Below are positions 16,099-23,992 of a stretch of 32,462 nt of DNA, one piece after another. The stretch spans positions 1 through 32,462 of the forward strand of contig JAEZCF010000027.1 of the NCBI GenBank assembly GCA_023430045.1. Direction: 5' to 3'. The notes below the pieces were generated by a model. The model had not been told where the DNA came from and did no database searches. It saw only the letters and a program-made list of their open reading frames with translations. The translations under genes and the position numbers were made by a program. Position 1 is the stretch's first letter; each line of letters opens with the position of its first letter. Source of the stretch: Pseudomonadota bacterium (lineage in GTDB: Bacteria > Pseudomonadota > Gammaproteobacteria > Xanthomonadales > Xanthomonadaceae).

Positions 16099-17304
16099 AT
16101 GAGCGAACGTGTTGATGTCCTGATCGTCGGCGGCGGCCTGGTGGGCGCCAGCCTGGCCATTGCCCTGCAGCGCCACGGGCGCGCGGTGTGCCTGCTGGAA
16201 GCCACCGCGGACGGTGGTCTGCCGGCCGTATTCGATCAGCGCAACCTCAGCTTCGCCGCAGCCACCGTCAACGCGCTGACGGCGCTGGGTGTCATGCAGA
16301 AACTGGCCGGCCCGCCGGGACCGATCACCCGCATCCATGTCAGCCGTGCCGGCGATTTCGGCCGCGTGCAGCTTGCGGCCGCCGATTACGGCAGGCGCTG
16401 GTTCGGACAGGTGGTGGTGGCGCGTGATTTCGGCAACGCGCTGGAAGCGCGGCTGCTGGAACTGCCGGGCCTGCAGCGACGCCGCCCGGCCCGTTTCCTG
16501 GGACTGGGCGAGGTGGTGGACGGTTACCGGCAGGTACGCGTGCTGGACGGACAGGACGAACGCATCGTGTCGGCCCGGCTCGTGGTAGGCGCCGATGGCA
16601 CCGCCAGCGGCGTGCGCGACGCCTTGTCCATCGATGTGGATGAGCATGATTTCCAGCAGACGCTGTTCGTGGCCCGCGTACGCGGCCAGCGGGCGCCCGA
16701 TGGCACGGCATGGGAGCGGCTGACCGATACCGGCCCCACCGCACTGCTGCCGCGTGGCGACCGCCATTTCGGCGTGGTGCACGGTGTTGCCCGCCAGCAG
16801 GCGGATACGGTGATGGCACTGGACGATGCCGCGTGGCTGCAGCGACTGCAGCAGGCGATCGGCTGGCGCGCCGGGCGACTGCTGGAATCCGGCCCACGCA
16901 GCGCCTATCCGTTGCGGCAGGTGCTGGCGCGCGCGCTGACCGGCGAGCGCGCGGTACTGCTCGGAAATGCCGCGCAGACCATCCATCCGCTGGGCGCACA
17001 GGGCTTCAACCTGGGCCTGCGCGATGCACTGACGCTTGCCGAACTGCTGGAAGCGCCCGGCGATGCGGGCAGTGACGCGCTTCTGCAGGCCTACGTGCGG
17101 CACCGTGAGGAGGACCGTCGGCAGACCGTCGCGTTCTCCGGCGGGCTGGCGCGGCTGACCGGCAATTCCGCACCGCTGCTGCGCCCGTTGCGCAGCCTTG
17201 GGCTGCTGGCCACGCAGGCCACCTCCGTGCAGTCGATGCTGGTAGGGGGGGCGATGGGCTTCCGCGGCGAGGTGCCGAAGCTGTGTCGTGGAGAAGCCGC
17301 ATGA
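16099..17304 (+). CDS. ubiH: Ubiquinone biosynthesis hydroxylase UbiH
   Basis: 401 residues. An FAD-dependent aromatic hydroxylase of the late ubiquinone pathway (C1 hydroxylation of the 2-polyprenyl-6-methoxyphenol ring). The N-terminal dinucleotide fold is GGGLVG at 11-16, the ADG motif is at 165-167, and the third flavin motif at 289-309 begins GNAAQTIHP, with asparagine in place of the usual GDAAH; E. coli UbiH also reads GNAAQT, which is why I assign UbiH rather than UbiI or UbiF. The start is the ATG at 16099. A longer in-frame reading runs into the divergent btuM region. It overlaps the next gene by ATGA. Confidence 0.9.
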   Translation: MSERVDVLIVGGGLVGASLAIALQRHGRAVCLLEATADGGLPAVFDQRNLSFAAATVNALTALGVMQKLAGPPGPITRIHVSRAGDFGRVQLAAADYGRRWFGQVVVARDFGNALEARLLELPGLQRRRPARFLGLGEVVDGYRQVRVLDGQDERIVSARLVVGADGTASGVRDALSIDVDEHDFQQTLFVARVRGQRAPDGTAWERLTDTGPTALLPRGDRHFGVVHGVARQQADTVMALDDAAWLQRLQQAIGWRAGRLLESGPRSAYPLRQVLARALTGERAVLLGNAAQTIHPLGAQGFNLGLRDALTLAELLEAPGDAGSDALLQAYVRHREEDRRQTVAFSGGLARLTGNSAPLLRPLRSLGLLATQATSVQSMLVGGAMGFRGEVPKLCRGEAA

Positions 17305-18482
17305 GCCGTCGTGCCGGCCAGGATGTGGTGATCGTCGGCGGTGGTGTGGTCGGGGCCAGCTGTGCGTTGGCACTGGCCGATGCGGGCCTGGCGGTCGCGC
17401 TTGTCGAAGGACGCGAGCCGCCGCCGTGGCAGGCCGCGCAGCCGGACCTGCGGGTGTTTGCCTTTGCCGCCGACAACGTGCAGCTGCTGCAGCGGCTCGG
17501 GGTATGGGAATCGGTGCAGCGCGCCCGCGCCCATCCCTACCGCCGCATGCAGGTATGGGACGCGGCTGCGGGCGAGGACCTGGTCTTCGATGCGGACCGT
17601 TTCGGTCGCAGTGAGCTGGGCTGGATCGTAGAGAACAGCCTGCTGCAGGACCGCCTGTGGGCAGCGCTGCCCGCCGCCGGCGTGGATGTCCACTGCCCGG
17701 CGCGGGTGGAGGGACTTGAACAGGACGCGCACGGCGTGCGCCTGCGGCTGCAGGATGGCCGCAGGCTGGATGCGGCGCTGGCCGTGGCCGCCGATGGCGC
17801 CGAATCCACGTTGCGGACGTTGGCCGGCATCGAGGTGGATCGGCATGAGTACCACCAGCGCGGCGTGGTCGCCTACGTGGACAGCGAACACGACAACGCG
17901 GCCACGGCCTGGCAGCGCTTCCTGCCCACCGGACCACTGGCATTGCTGCCGGTGGCGGCGCGGCGCAGCTCCATCGTATGGACGTTGCCGGACGAGGACG
18001 CCGCACGTGTGCTGGCGCTGGACGACGCGGCGTTCGATCGGGAACTGACCCGCGCCTTCGGTGGACGCCTGGGCGAACTGCGCGTGGCGTCCGCGCGCGC
18101 TGCATTTCCGCTGCATCGCCAGCTGGCGCGCGCGTATGTCGCCGGGCGCGTGCTGGCCCTGGGCGACGCGGCGCATGTGGTGCATCCGCTGGCAGGGCAG
18201 GGCGTGAACCTGGGCCTGCGCGACGTGGCGGCATTGCAGCGCTGGATCCAGCCCTCCGCACAGCGGCGCGGGCAGGCACAGCTGTCACCACAGCGCCTGC
18301 AGCGCTGGGCGCGCGAACGACGCAGCGACAACCAGCTGTCGGCTTATGGCTTCGATGCGATCAACACGGTGTTCTCCAACGATGAGATGCACCTGACACT
18401 GACGCGTGGGCATGCGCTGGGCTGCGTGGGGAAGTGGCCGCCGCTGCTGCAGCTGTTCTGGAAGCGTGCGGCGGGGATGTAG
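17301..18482 (+). CDS. UbiH/UbiF/UbiI-family FAD-dependent ubiquinone hydroxylase
   Basis: 393 residues, a second flavin hydroxylase of the ubiquinone pathway. Motifs: GGGVVG at 13-18, ADG at 164-166 and GDAAHVVHPLAGQG at 288-301. The classical GDAAH separates it from UbiH and puts it with UbiI/UbiF, which hydroxylate ring positions C5 or C6; the sequence alone does not tell me which. The ATG at 17301 lies inside the ubiH stop (ATGA), so the pair is co-translated. The gene is GC-rich like its neighbours and marks the end of core sequence before a lower-GC patch begins at about 18500. Confidence 0.9.
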   Translation: MSRRAGQDVVIVGGGVVGASCALALADAGLAVALVEGREPPPWQAAQPDLRVFAFAADNVQLLQRLGVWESVQRARAHPYRRMQVWDAAAGEDLVFDADRFGRSELGWIVENSLLQDRLWAALPAAGVDVHCPARVEGLEQDAHGVRLRLQDGRRLDAALAVAADGAESTLRTLAGIEVDRHEYHQRGVVAYVDSEHDNAATAWQRFLPTGPLALLPVAARRSSIVWTLPDEDAARVLALDDAAFDRELTRAFGGRLGELRVASARAAFPLHRQLARAYVAGRVLALGDAAHVVHPLAGQGVNLGLRDVAALQRWIQPSAQRRGQAQLSPQRLQRWARERRSDNQLSAYGFDAINTVFSNDEMHLTLTRGHALGCVGKWPPLLQLFWKRAAGM

Positions 18483-18586
18483 GTATTCAAGCCTGACAGG
18501 GAATGGACGTCGCTGCGCGGCTTATGAAAGCCCGCGATGCGCAAGGTCACCAGAATGGCGTCTTCCTGTTTACAGAGAGGCGGCTC

Positions 18587-19012
18587 ATGAGTTTTCTGGT
18601 GAAGATGTTCAATCCTTCCCTGCACCTGCGCCGTGAGGCTGTCAAGGCCGTAAAGGAGATGCCGGGCATCGAGAAGGCGGCTGTTGCCAAGCTGCTGGCG
18701 AACATCTCGAACACGGCGCAGAAGACGGGGCTTCGTCCAGGTAAGGATTCGGATATCCATACGCTTGTCAGCATCAGCCAGTCCCTCGCGGACGGCAAGG
18801 CCGTCGGCTACGAAGGTAAGGCACTCCCTCATATGGTGCGCAACATCAGGCACACAGCCCAGCGACAGCTGGATGATCTATTGTCCAGAAGCGCAGGCAT
18901 GAAGCCTGATAGTCGATTGGCCAACGATATCCACACGCTAAACCACTTCATCGAGTCCACACGCGGATTTTCCGCACAGGTGGTCGAGGCCCATCGGAAC
19001 GCGATGAAGTAG
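18587..19012 (+). CDS. Small helical protein of unknown function, distant paralog of the 19547-20035 product
   Basis: 141 residues from the ATG at 18587, which has an AGAGAGG ribosome site about 8 bases upstream; an in-frame ATG at 18503 is less likely. I do not recognise a family. The protein has no signal peptide or membrane segment, is mostly predicted helix and is basic. Residues 29-44 (EKAAVAKLLANISNTA) resemble residues 31-46 of the other small protein (ERAALNEVLASITNAA): 8 of 16 identical and most others conservative, with a DI pair at the same +2 offset further on. Base composition is visibly lower in GC than the ubi and rlmM genes, which suggests acquired DNA. It converges with the EF-hand gene 12 bases away. 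Confidence 0.7.
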   Translation: MSFLVKMFNPSLHLRREAVKAVKEMPGIEKAAVAKLLANISNTAQKTGLRPGKDSDIHTLVSISQSLADGKAVGYEGKALPHMVRNIRHTAQRQLDDLLSRSAGMKPDSRLANDIHTLNHFIESTRGFSAQVVEAHRNAMK

Positions 19013-19024
19013 CCGATCCTGTGC

Positions 19025-19420
19025 TCAGTCCAGCAGCCAGCCGGCAAGATCGGCTCGGTCCAGCCGGCCGCGCCGCTTCGTATCCAGCGAATCGAATTCA
19101 TCGGCCAGCGACGGATTCGCCTGCGCTTCCTCGCGGCTGATGAAGCCATCGCCATCGGTGTCCAGCGATTCGAAATGGAGGCGGTACTGGCCGGTGGCGC
19201 TGGACGGCGTCAGTGAGCGGATGGTCACCGGTGTTTCGCCCAGCGGCACCGTGATGTCCACGCTGCCGGTCACCTGGCCGGCTGCAAGCGGCTGCTGGCG
19301 GATCACGCCGGTTTCATCGCGCAGCGGCTGGCTGAGCGCCGGATCGGTACGTATCTGCTGGGCGGACAACGGCGCGGCAGCGAACAGCAGGGCCAGCAGG
19401 CAGGCGGGAGTAGACGACAT
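19025..19420 (-). CDS. Secreted EF-hand calcium-binding protein
   Basis: 131 residues. Signal peptide about 1-20 (APLSA before QQ). A beta-rich middle (about 45-82) precedes an EF-hand pair. The first loop is canonical: D87, D89, D91, G92, S95 and E98 in DTDGDGFISREE. The second, starting at D113 (DTKRRGRLDRAD), has lost the acidic residues at positions 3 and 5, so it probably binds no calcium and only completes the pair. GGAGG lies 8-9 bases upstream of the ATG. Export plus a single working calcium site suggests a periplasmic calcium sensor or structural protein. It sits between, and opposite to, two paralogous small genes of unknown function. Confidence 0.85.
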   Translation of the reverse strand: MSSTPACLLALLFAAAPLSAQQIRTDPALSQPLRDETGVIRQQPLAAGQVTGSVDITVPLGETPVTIRSLTPSSATGQYRLHFESLDTDGDGFISREEAQANPSLADEFDSLDTKRRGRLDRADLAGWLLD

Positions 19421-19546
19421 GAGATTTTCCTCCGTGCGCGGATGGGGTAATTATGAAAGTGGGCAACGTTCCATGCCAGCAGATTGCGGATTCCGACATT
19501 ACCTTTCACCGAGCCGGGTGAGCAGCGTTGGCCCATGGGAGGCCCC

Positions 19547-20035
19547 ATGGGCCTGAGCAGCTGCTTCGCTTCCCTGCTGGCGCGGTCATGCCCTCGCCTG
19601 GCGAAAGATGGAGGTGACAGGCACCTTCATTCCCATGAGCGGGCTGCCTTGAACGAGGTTCTTGCTTCGATCACCAACGCCGCCGGCAATGGCGTGCCGG
19701 TTCCGGGCGGCACGCAGGACATCGTCAGACAGCTGCATGGCGACGCTACCGGTGAAGGCGAATGTGCCGCAGGCCGGAGCGGGGTGGTCGATCGTCTCGG
19801 CAGCGTGCGGGCTGATTACAGTGCCGCTCGTGCAGATCTCCAGCATGAGGTGAACGTCTGGTCTCGCGACTGGCTGACGGGTACGGAAAAACGCGACATG
19901 GGAGAGGTTGTCGACGTATATCGCAGGATTGAGGTCATCAATCAGATGATCCATGACATCGATATGGCACGCTCGACGCTGAAGCGGCGTCGCCGTTGCG
20001 CCGATATCAACGCAGCGGCGATGCCAGCACAGTGA
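19547..20035 (+). CDS. Small protein of unknown function, distant paralog of the 18587-19012 product
   Basis: 162 residues from the ATG at 19547, with GGGAGG 4 bases upstream; an ATG at 19535 and a TTG at 19484 are in frame but worse placed. I recognise no family. The N-terminus MGLSSC matches the loose N-myristoylation pattern. Residues 31-46 (ERAALNEVLASITNAA) align with the other small protein at 18587. The region 55-80 is rich in glycine, and the C-terminus is basic (LKRRRRC at 145-151). No signal peptide or membrane segment is seen. The last 29 bases overlap the 3' end of rlmM on the other strand. The lower GC content suggests acquisition. Confidence 0.65.
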   Translation: MGLSSCFASLLARSCPRLAKDGGDRHLHSHERAALNEVLASITNAAGNGVPVPGGTQDIVRQLHGDATGEGECAAGRSGVVDRLGSVRADYSAARADLQHEVNVWSRDWLTGTEKRDMGEVVDVYRRIEVINQMIHDIDMARSTLKRRRRCADINAAAMPAQ

Positions 20036-21074
20036 TCTCTTCGCGATCGTGGTACAGCTGCTTGGCGCGTACCACCAGCGGCCTGCCGGCCTGTTCCTGG
20101 AACAGATCCAGGCACAGCCGGGTTTCATCCCAGCGCTTTTTCATCGGCAGCTTCAGATTGAAGATGGCGTGCCTGCACCAGCCCTCGCGGAACCATGTGG
20201 CCATGCGCTCGGCGACGCGTCGTGGCTGTTCCACCATGTCGCAGACCATCCAGTCCAGCGGTTGCTCCGGGTGCCAGTGGAAACCATCCGCACGAAGGTG
20301 TTCGACCAGCCCCGTGTCCAGCACATGCTGACGCAGCGGTCCGTTGTCGATGCTCAGCACATGCATGTGCTGGCGGGTCAGCACCCAGGTCCAGCCGCCA
20401 GGCGCGGCGCCCAGATCAGCGGCGCGCATGCCAGGACGCACCAGTGCTTCGCGTTCTTCCGCAGTGAACAGGGTCAGCAGTGCTTCGTCCAGCTTCAGTG
20501 CGGAACGCGAGGGCGCGTCCGGCAGTAGTTTCAGGCGAGGAATGCCCAAGGCCCAGGGCGCACTATCGGCCGCGTCGGCCACGCATACGAACGCATGCGT
20601 GCCGTCCACGAACACCACGTGCAGACGCGGCAGTTTCAGGTTCGGCTTGTCGGAAAGTTTGCCGGCCTTGCGCAGGGCGGGTCGCAGGGCGTTGCCGAAC
20701 GCGCGCGCGAGCCCGGAAAGCGGCTTGCCGGCGTCCGAATCCGGATGTTCCACCCACAGGTCGCCGAAACGTGGCGCATCGGCCAGCGCGGCCAGCATCG
20801 GTGTGATGCGGTCCGACGCATCCAGCTGCGGCAGTTCTGCAAGCACCACCAGTTTCTGCCGCGCGAAGATCAGCTCGCGCCAAGGCAGGGCAGCCGACAA
20901 TGCCGCAGCTTCATCGCACATGAAAAGCACGAAACCGTCGTTGCGCTGGGTACGTGCATAACCGGCAAACCCTGCTTCGCCCGCGCGGCTGGAAAGCTCG
21001 CCGGCCAGCTCGGGTTCGAAGCCCTGCCGGCACAGGCAGAGCAGGCCGACACCTGCCTTAGTAGCGGGCGCCAT
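20007..21074 (-). CDS. rlmM: 23S rRNA C2498 ribose 2'-O-methyltransferase
   Basis: 355 residues (E. coli RlmM/YgdE 366). It uses S-adenosylmethionine to methylate the 2'-hydroxyl of C2498 in the peptidyl-transferase region of 23S rRNA. The N-terminal part (GLLCLCRQGFEPELAGEL...) is the THUMP-like RNA-binding domain. The catalytic Rossmann domain shows the SAM motif DLGAAPGGWTWVL around 220-232, WMVCDMVEQP, and the catalytic lysine region FNLKLPMKKRW with K308 (E. coli K306). Its start overlaps the end of the deaminase gene by 17 bases, and its 3' end overlaps a convergent small gene by 29 bases. Confidence 0.95.
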   Translation of the reverse strand: MAPATKAGVGLLCLCRQGFEPELAGELSSRAGEAGFAGYARTQRNDGFVLFMCDEAAALSAALPWRELIFARQKLVVLAELPQLDASDRITPMLAALADAPRFGDLWVEHPDSDAGKPLSGLARAFGNALRPALRKAGKLSDKPNLKLPRLHVVFVDGTHAFVCVADAADSAPWALGIPRLKLLPDAPSRSALKLDEALLTLFTAEEREALVRPGMRAADLGAAPGGWTWVLTRQHMHVLSIDNGPLRQHVLDTGLVEHLRADGFHWHPEQPLDWMVCDMVEQPRRVAERMATWFREGWCRHAIFNLKLPMKKRWDETRLCLDLFQEQAGRPLVVRAKQLYHDREEITVLASPLR

Positions 21075-21618
21075 CGGCTTCTCCGTAAGCGTCCAGGACC
21101 GCGCGCGCGTCGTCGCGGTTCAGGCCCTGCACGACCTCGATGCCACGCTTGTTGAGTTCGCCAACCCAGTCCGATGGCAGTGGACCTTCATCGAAGGGCG
21201 TCAGCTCTTCCACGTCGGCGGCGCTGGCGCCGATCAGCAGGCGATCGATGCCTGCCCATACGGTGGCGCCATAGCACTGGCAACACGGTTGCGACGATGT
21301 GGCCAAGGTGATCGGCGCCAGCACGTCGTTCAAGCGCGGCGTCTGCAGGCGCTGCTGGGCCAGCATGTAGGCCATGTTCTCGGCATGCGCCAGCGACGTG
21401 GCGTGCGGCACCACGCGGTTCACACCGGCAGCGATGACCTTGTCGTCCGGGCCGAACACGACCGCGCCGAAGGGGCCACCACTGGCATGTTCGATGTTCA
21501 GCCGCGACAGCTCGATGGCCAGTGCGACCTTCGCCTCGTCGCCGGGAAACGTCCGGTCCAGATCGATCTGGTCATGGATCCAGGCGGGAAGGGTCAGGTG
21601 GACTTGCGCATACAGCAT
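21058..21618 (-). CDS. Nucleoside/guanine deaminase-like CMP/dCMP-type zinc deaminase
   Basis: 186 residues from the ATG at 21618, which has GAGG 8 bases upstream; an ATG 12 codons earlier lies within a perfect hairpin and lacks a ribosome site. It carries the cytidine-deaminase-fold zinc site: HAE at 78-80 (zinc histidine and proton-shuttle glutamate) and PCCQC at 111-115 (two zinc cysteines C112 and C115). It is longer at both ends than TadA and lacks the TadA tRNA-binding pattern, so a free base or nucleoside (guanine, cytosine or a related compound) is a more likely substrate. It lies between glnS and rlmM, probably co-transcribed with rlmM. Confidence 0.85.
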   Translation of the reverse strand: MLYAQVHLTLPAWIHDQIDLDRTFPGDEAKVALAIELSRLNIEHASGGPFGAVVFGPDDKVIAAGVNRVVPHATSLAHAENMAYMLAQQRLQTPRLNDVLAPITLATSSQPCCQCYGATVWAGIDRLLIGASAADVEELTPFDEGPLPSDWVGELNKRGIEVVQGLNRDDARAVLDAYGEADGARY

Positions 21619-21644
21619 CGCGGGTGCCTCGTGGTAAGGGGAGC

Positions 21645-21661
21645 GCCGGGCCATGCCCGGC
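21645..21661. repeat. Perfect GC-rich hairpin upstream of the deaminase gene
   Basis: GCCGGGC, CAT, GCCCGGC: a 7-base perfect stem identical in its arms to 61-77 and 2186-2203. It lies in the untranslated leader of the deaminase gene if the 21618 start is right. Confidence 0.6.
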
Positions 21662-21727
21662 AGACTGGGCGCGCGCAGTGTAGCCCGCGTTCGATGAAGC
21701 GGGCGCGGACGGGTGGTGCGGCGGTGG

Positions 21728-21746
21728 CGCGCGGACGGGCCGCGCG
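21728..21746 (-). terminator. Hairpin after glnS
   Basis: A 7-base perfect stem (CGCGCGG / CCGCGCG) with a 5-base loop, beginning 12 bases past the glnS stop on the minus strand. There is no T-run, so termination strength is uncertain. Confidence 0.4.
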
Positions 21747-21757
21747 TTCTTCAGTAA

Positions 21758-23506
21758 TCAGGCTGACCAGGTATCGCGCAGGGTTACGCTGCGGTTGAAC
21801 ACCGGCGTGGTGGCACTGTGGTCGCGGCGGTCGGCCACGAAGTAACCAGTGCGCTCGAACTGGAATGACTGCTCAGGGTCGGCGCTGGCTGCGGCCGGCT
21901 CGACATAACCGCTGACGGTGCGGCGCGATTCCGGATTGAGATGGTCGCGGTAGGTCCTGCCTTCCGACTCGTCGTCCGGGTTCGGCACCGAGAACAGACG
22001 GTCGTACAGGCGGATCTCGGCCGGCACGCCGTGTGCCGCGCTGACCCAATGGATGGTTCCCTTCACCTTGCGGTTGGCGCCTTCCATGCCCGGGCGCGAT
22101 TCCGGATCCAGCCAGCCGCGCAGCTCGGTCACGGTGCCGTCGGCATCCTTGATCACTTCATCGCAGCGGATGATGCCGGCACCGCGCAGGCGCACTTCGC
22201 CACCCGGCACCAGGCGCTTCCAGCCCTTGGGCGGCACTTCGGCGAAGTCCTCGCGGTCGATCCACACCTCGCGTGCGAACGGCACCTGACGGCTGCCGAA
22301 GCTTTCGTTCTTCGGATGGTTGGAGAACACCAGGGATTCTTCGTGGCCTTCCGGCAGGTTGGCGAGGACCAGCCGGATCGGGTCGATCACCGCCATGCGG
22401 CGCGGCGCCGCACTGTCCAAGTCCTCGCGCAGGGCACCTTCCAGCACGCTGAAATCGATCAGCGAGTTCTGCTTGCTGATGCCCACGCGTTCGGCGAACA
22501 GGCGCATGGCCGCCGGGGTGTAGCCGCGGCGACGCAGGCCCTGCAGGGTCGGCATGCGCGGATCGTCCCAGCCATCCACCAGCTGTTCGGTGACCAGCGC
22601 CATCAGCTTGCGCTTGCTCATCACCGTGTAGTTGATATTCAGGCGCGAGAACTCGATCTGTCGCGGCTTGGCGGCTTCGCGCGGTAGGCCGGCATCCACC
22701 AGCGGCGCGGTCAGCGCGTCGTCCTGGGCGAAGTCCACATTGTCCACGCACCAGTCGTACAGCGGGCGATGGTCTTCGAATTCCAGCGTGCACAGCGAAT
22801 GGGTGATGCCTTCCAGCGAGTCACCCAGCGCGTGCGCGAAGTCGTACATCGGATAGATCGGCCACGCGTTGCCGGTGTTCTGGTGCTCCACATGCTTGAT
22901 GCGGTACAGCGCCGGGTCGCGCAGGTTGATGTTGCCGCTGGCCATGTCGATCTTCGCGCGCAGGGTACGCGCGCCATCGGCGAATTCGCCGGCACGCATG
23001 CGGCGGAACAGGTCCAGGTTTTCCTCCATGCTGCGCTCGCGCCATGGCGACGGACGGCCCGGCTCGGTCAGGGTGCCGCGGTATTCGCGCACCTGTTCGG
23101 CGTTGAGGTCGCACACATAGGCCTTGCCGTCGCGGACCAGCTTCTCGGCGGCCAGGTAATAGGCCTGGAAATAATCCGAGGCGTGGCGCAGTTCGTTCCA
23201 GGCAAAGCCCAGCCAGCGCACGTCGTCCTGGATGGCCGCTACGTATTCCGGATCTTCCCGTGCCGGGTTGGTGTCGTCGAAGCGCAGGTTGCAGACGCCG
23301 TTGAATTCGCCGGCAATGCCGAAATTCAGGCAGATCGACTTGGCATGGCCGATATGCAGGTAGCCGTTCGGTTCCGGCGGGAAGCGGGTCTTGATGGCCT
23401 GGTGCTTTCCGCTGGCCAGGTCCTCGCGCACGATCTGGCGGATGAAATCACGCTTCTCGGGGCTTTCGGCGGGGGTCTCGGGGCGGGCGGGGGTGTGCTC
23501 GGACAT
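21758..23506 (-). CDS. glnS: Glutamine--tRNA ligase
   Basis: 582 residues (E. coli 554). It charges tRNA-Gln with glutamine. The class I signatures are intact: PPEPNGYLHIGHAKS at 43-57 with HIGH at 51-54, and the KMSKS equivalent VMSKRK at 295-300. The glutamine-binding region RFDDTNP (75-81) and the C-terminal anticodon-binding beta-barrels (from about 350) follow. The first 18 residues are a short non-conserved extension. No Shine-Dalgarno is evident before the ATG at 23506. A pair of SMAG-type palindromes lies in the 213-base spacer upstream, between it and the divergent DUF2007 gene. Confidence 0.98.
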   Translation of the reverse strand: MSEHTPARPETPAESPEKRDFIRQIVREDLASGKHQAIKTRFPPEPNGYLHIGHAKSICLNFGIAGEFNGVCNLRFDDTNPAREDPEYVAAIQDDVRWLGFAWNELRHASDYFQAYYLAAEKLVRDGKAYVCDLNAEQVREYRGTLTEPGRPSPWRERSMEENLDLFRRMRAGEFADGARTLRAKIDMASGNINLRDPALYRIKHVEHQNTGNAWPIYPMYDFAHALGDSLEGITHSLCTLEFEDHRPLYDWCVDNVDFAQDDALTAPLVDAGLPREAAKPRQIEFSRLNINYTVMSKRKLMALVTEQLVDGWDDPRMPTLQGLRRRGYTPAAMRLFAERVGISKQNSLIDFSVLEGALREDLDSAAPRRMAVIDPIRLVLANLPEGHEESLVFSNHPKNESFGSRQVPFAREVWIDREDFAEVPPKGWKRLVPGGEVRLRGAGIIRCDEVIKDADGTVTELRGWLDPESRPGMEGANRKVKGTIHWVSAAHGVPAEIRLYDRLFSVPNPDDESEGRTYRDHLNPESRRTVSGYVEPAAASADPEQSFQFERTGYFVADRRDHSATTPVFNRSVTLRDTWSA

Positions 23507-23584
23507 GGTGCGGCGACAGTGGAAGGCAGAAAGATCGCCAGTCTAGCGTGTACGGGCGAGGGCTGCCGGGGCGGAGTGGCCAGC

Positions 23585-23642
23585 GGTTGCCCGCCAGCGG
23601 CCGGCACTACCCTCCATGTCCGTAGCGCTGGTCGCTGGCCAG
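23585..23642. repeat. Inverted pair of SMAG-type REP palindromes
   Basis: The first unit (minus strand, 23585-23610) begins GTAGTGCCGGCCGCTGG and forms an 8-pair stem with one G-G mismatch. The second (plus strand, 23622-23642) begins GTAGCGCTGGTCGCTGG and forms a 6-pair stem. The GTAG heads face each other across an 11-base spacer. GTAG-headed palindromes with a GCT loop are the hallmark SMAG repeats of Stenotrophomonas maltophilia. The pair sits between the divergent glnS and DUF2007 genes. Confidence 0.8.
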
Positions 23643-23719
23643 AGGAACGGTCAGTGCCTCCTCACCGCCTCGATTCATCGCCCGGGCGTATGCTGGACGC
23701 CAGACTCGAGGAGCTGCCC

Positions 23720-23983
23720 ATGCACATCGTGTACAAGGCCGACAATCTGTTCGATGCCCACCTGGTCAAGCATGCGCTGGAGGATGCAGGCATCCCGGCC
23801 TTCGTGTTCGGCGAATCGCTGCTGGGGGGCATGGGTGAGCTGCCGCTGTTCGGCGTGCTGAGGGTGGGCGTGCCGGATGCGGCGCGCCCCCAGGCCGAGG
23901 ACGTGGTGGCCACACTGGACTTGGGCAGTGCGCCGACCGACCCCATTTCCGATGCAGATGATTTTGCCGGCCAGCCGGCCTAG
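23720..23983 (+). CDS. DUF2007 (putative signal-transducing) small protein
   Basis: 87 residues. It starts MHIVYKADNLFDAHLVKHALEDAGIPAFVFGE, the usual opening of DUF2007 proteins: an alpha/beta fold related to PII-like folds, with no established function despite the annotation 'signal transducing'. The start at 23720 has GAGGAG 7 bases upstream; an in-frame ATG ten codons earlier is less well placed. The acidic C-terminus (from about 70) looks flexible. It ends 9 bases before msrA, whose ribosome site abuts this gene's stop codon, so the two are probably an operon. Confidence 0.85.
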   Translation: MHIVYKADNLFDAHLVKHALEDAGIPAFVFGESLLGGMGELPLFGVLRVGVPDAARPQAEDVVATLDLGSAPTDPISDADDFAGQPA

Positions 23984-23992
23984 GAGCGCAGC

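Noticed and set aside
16072..18291. A 739-codon open frame on the minus strand opposite the two ubiquinone hydroxylases
   Set aside because: It is antisense to clear flavoproteins, of low complexity and rich in arginine and proline; a shadow of codon bias.
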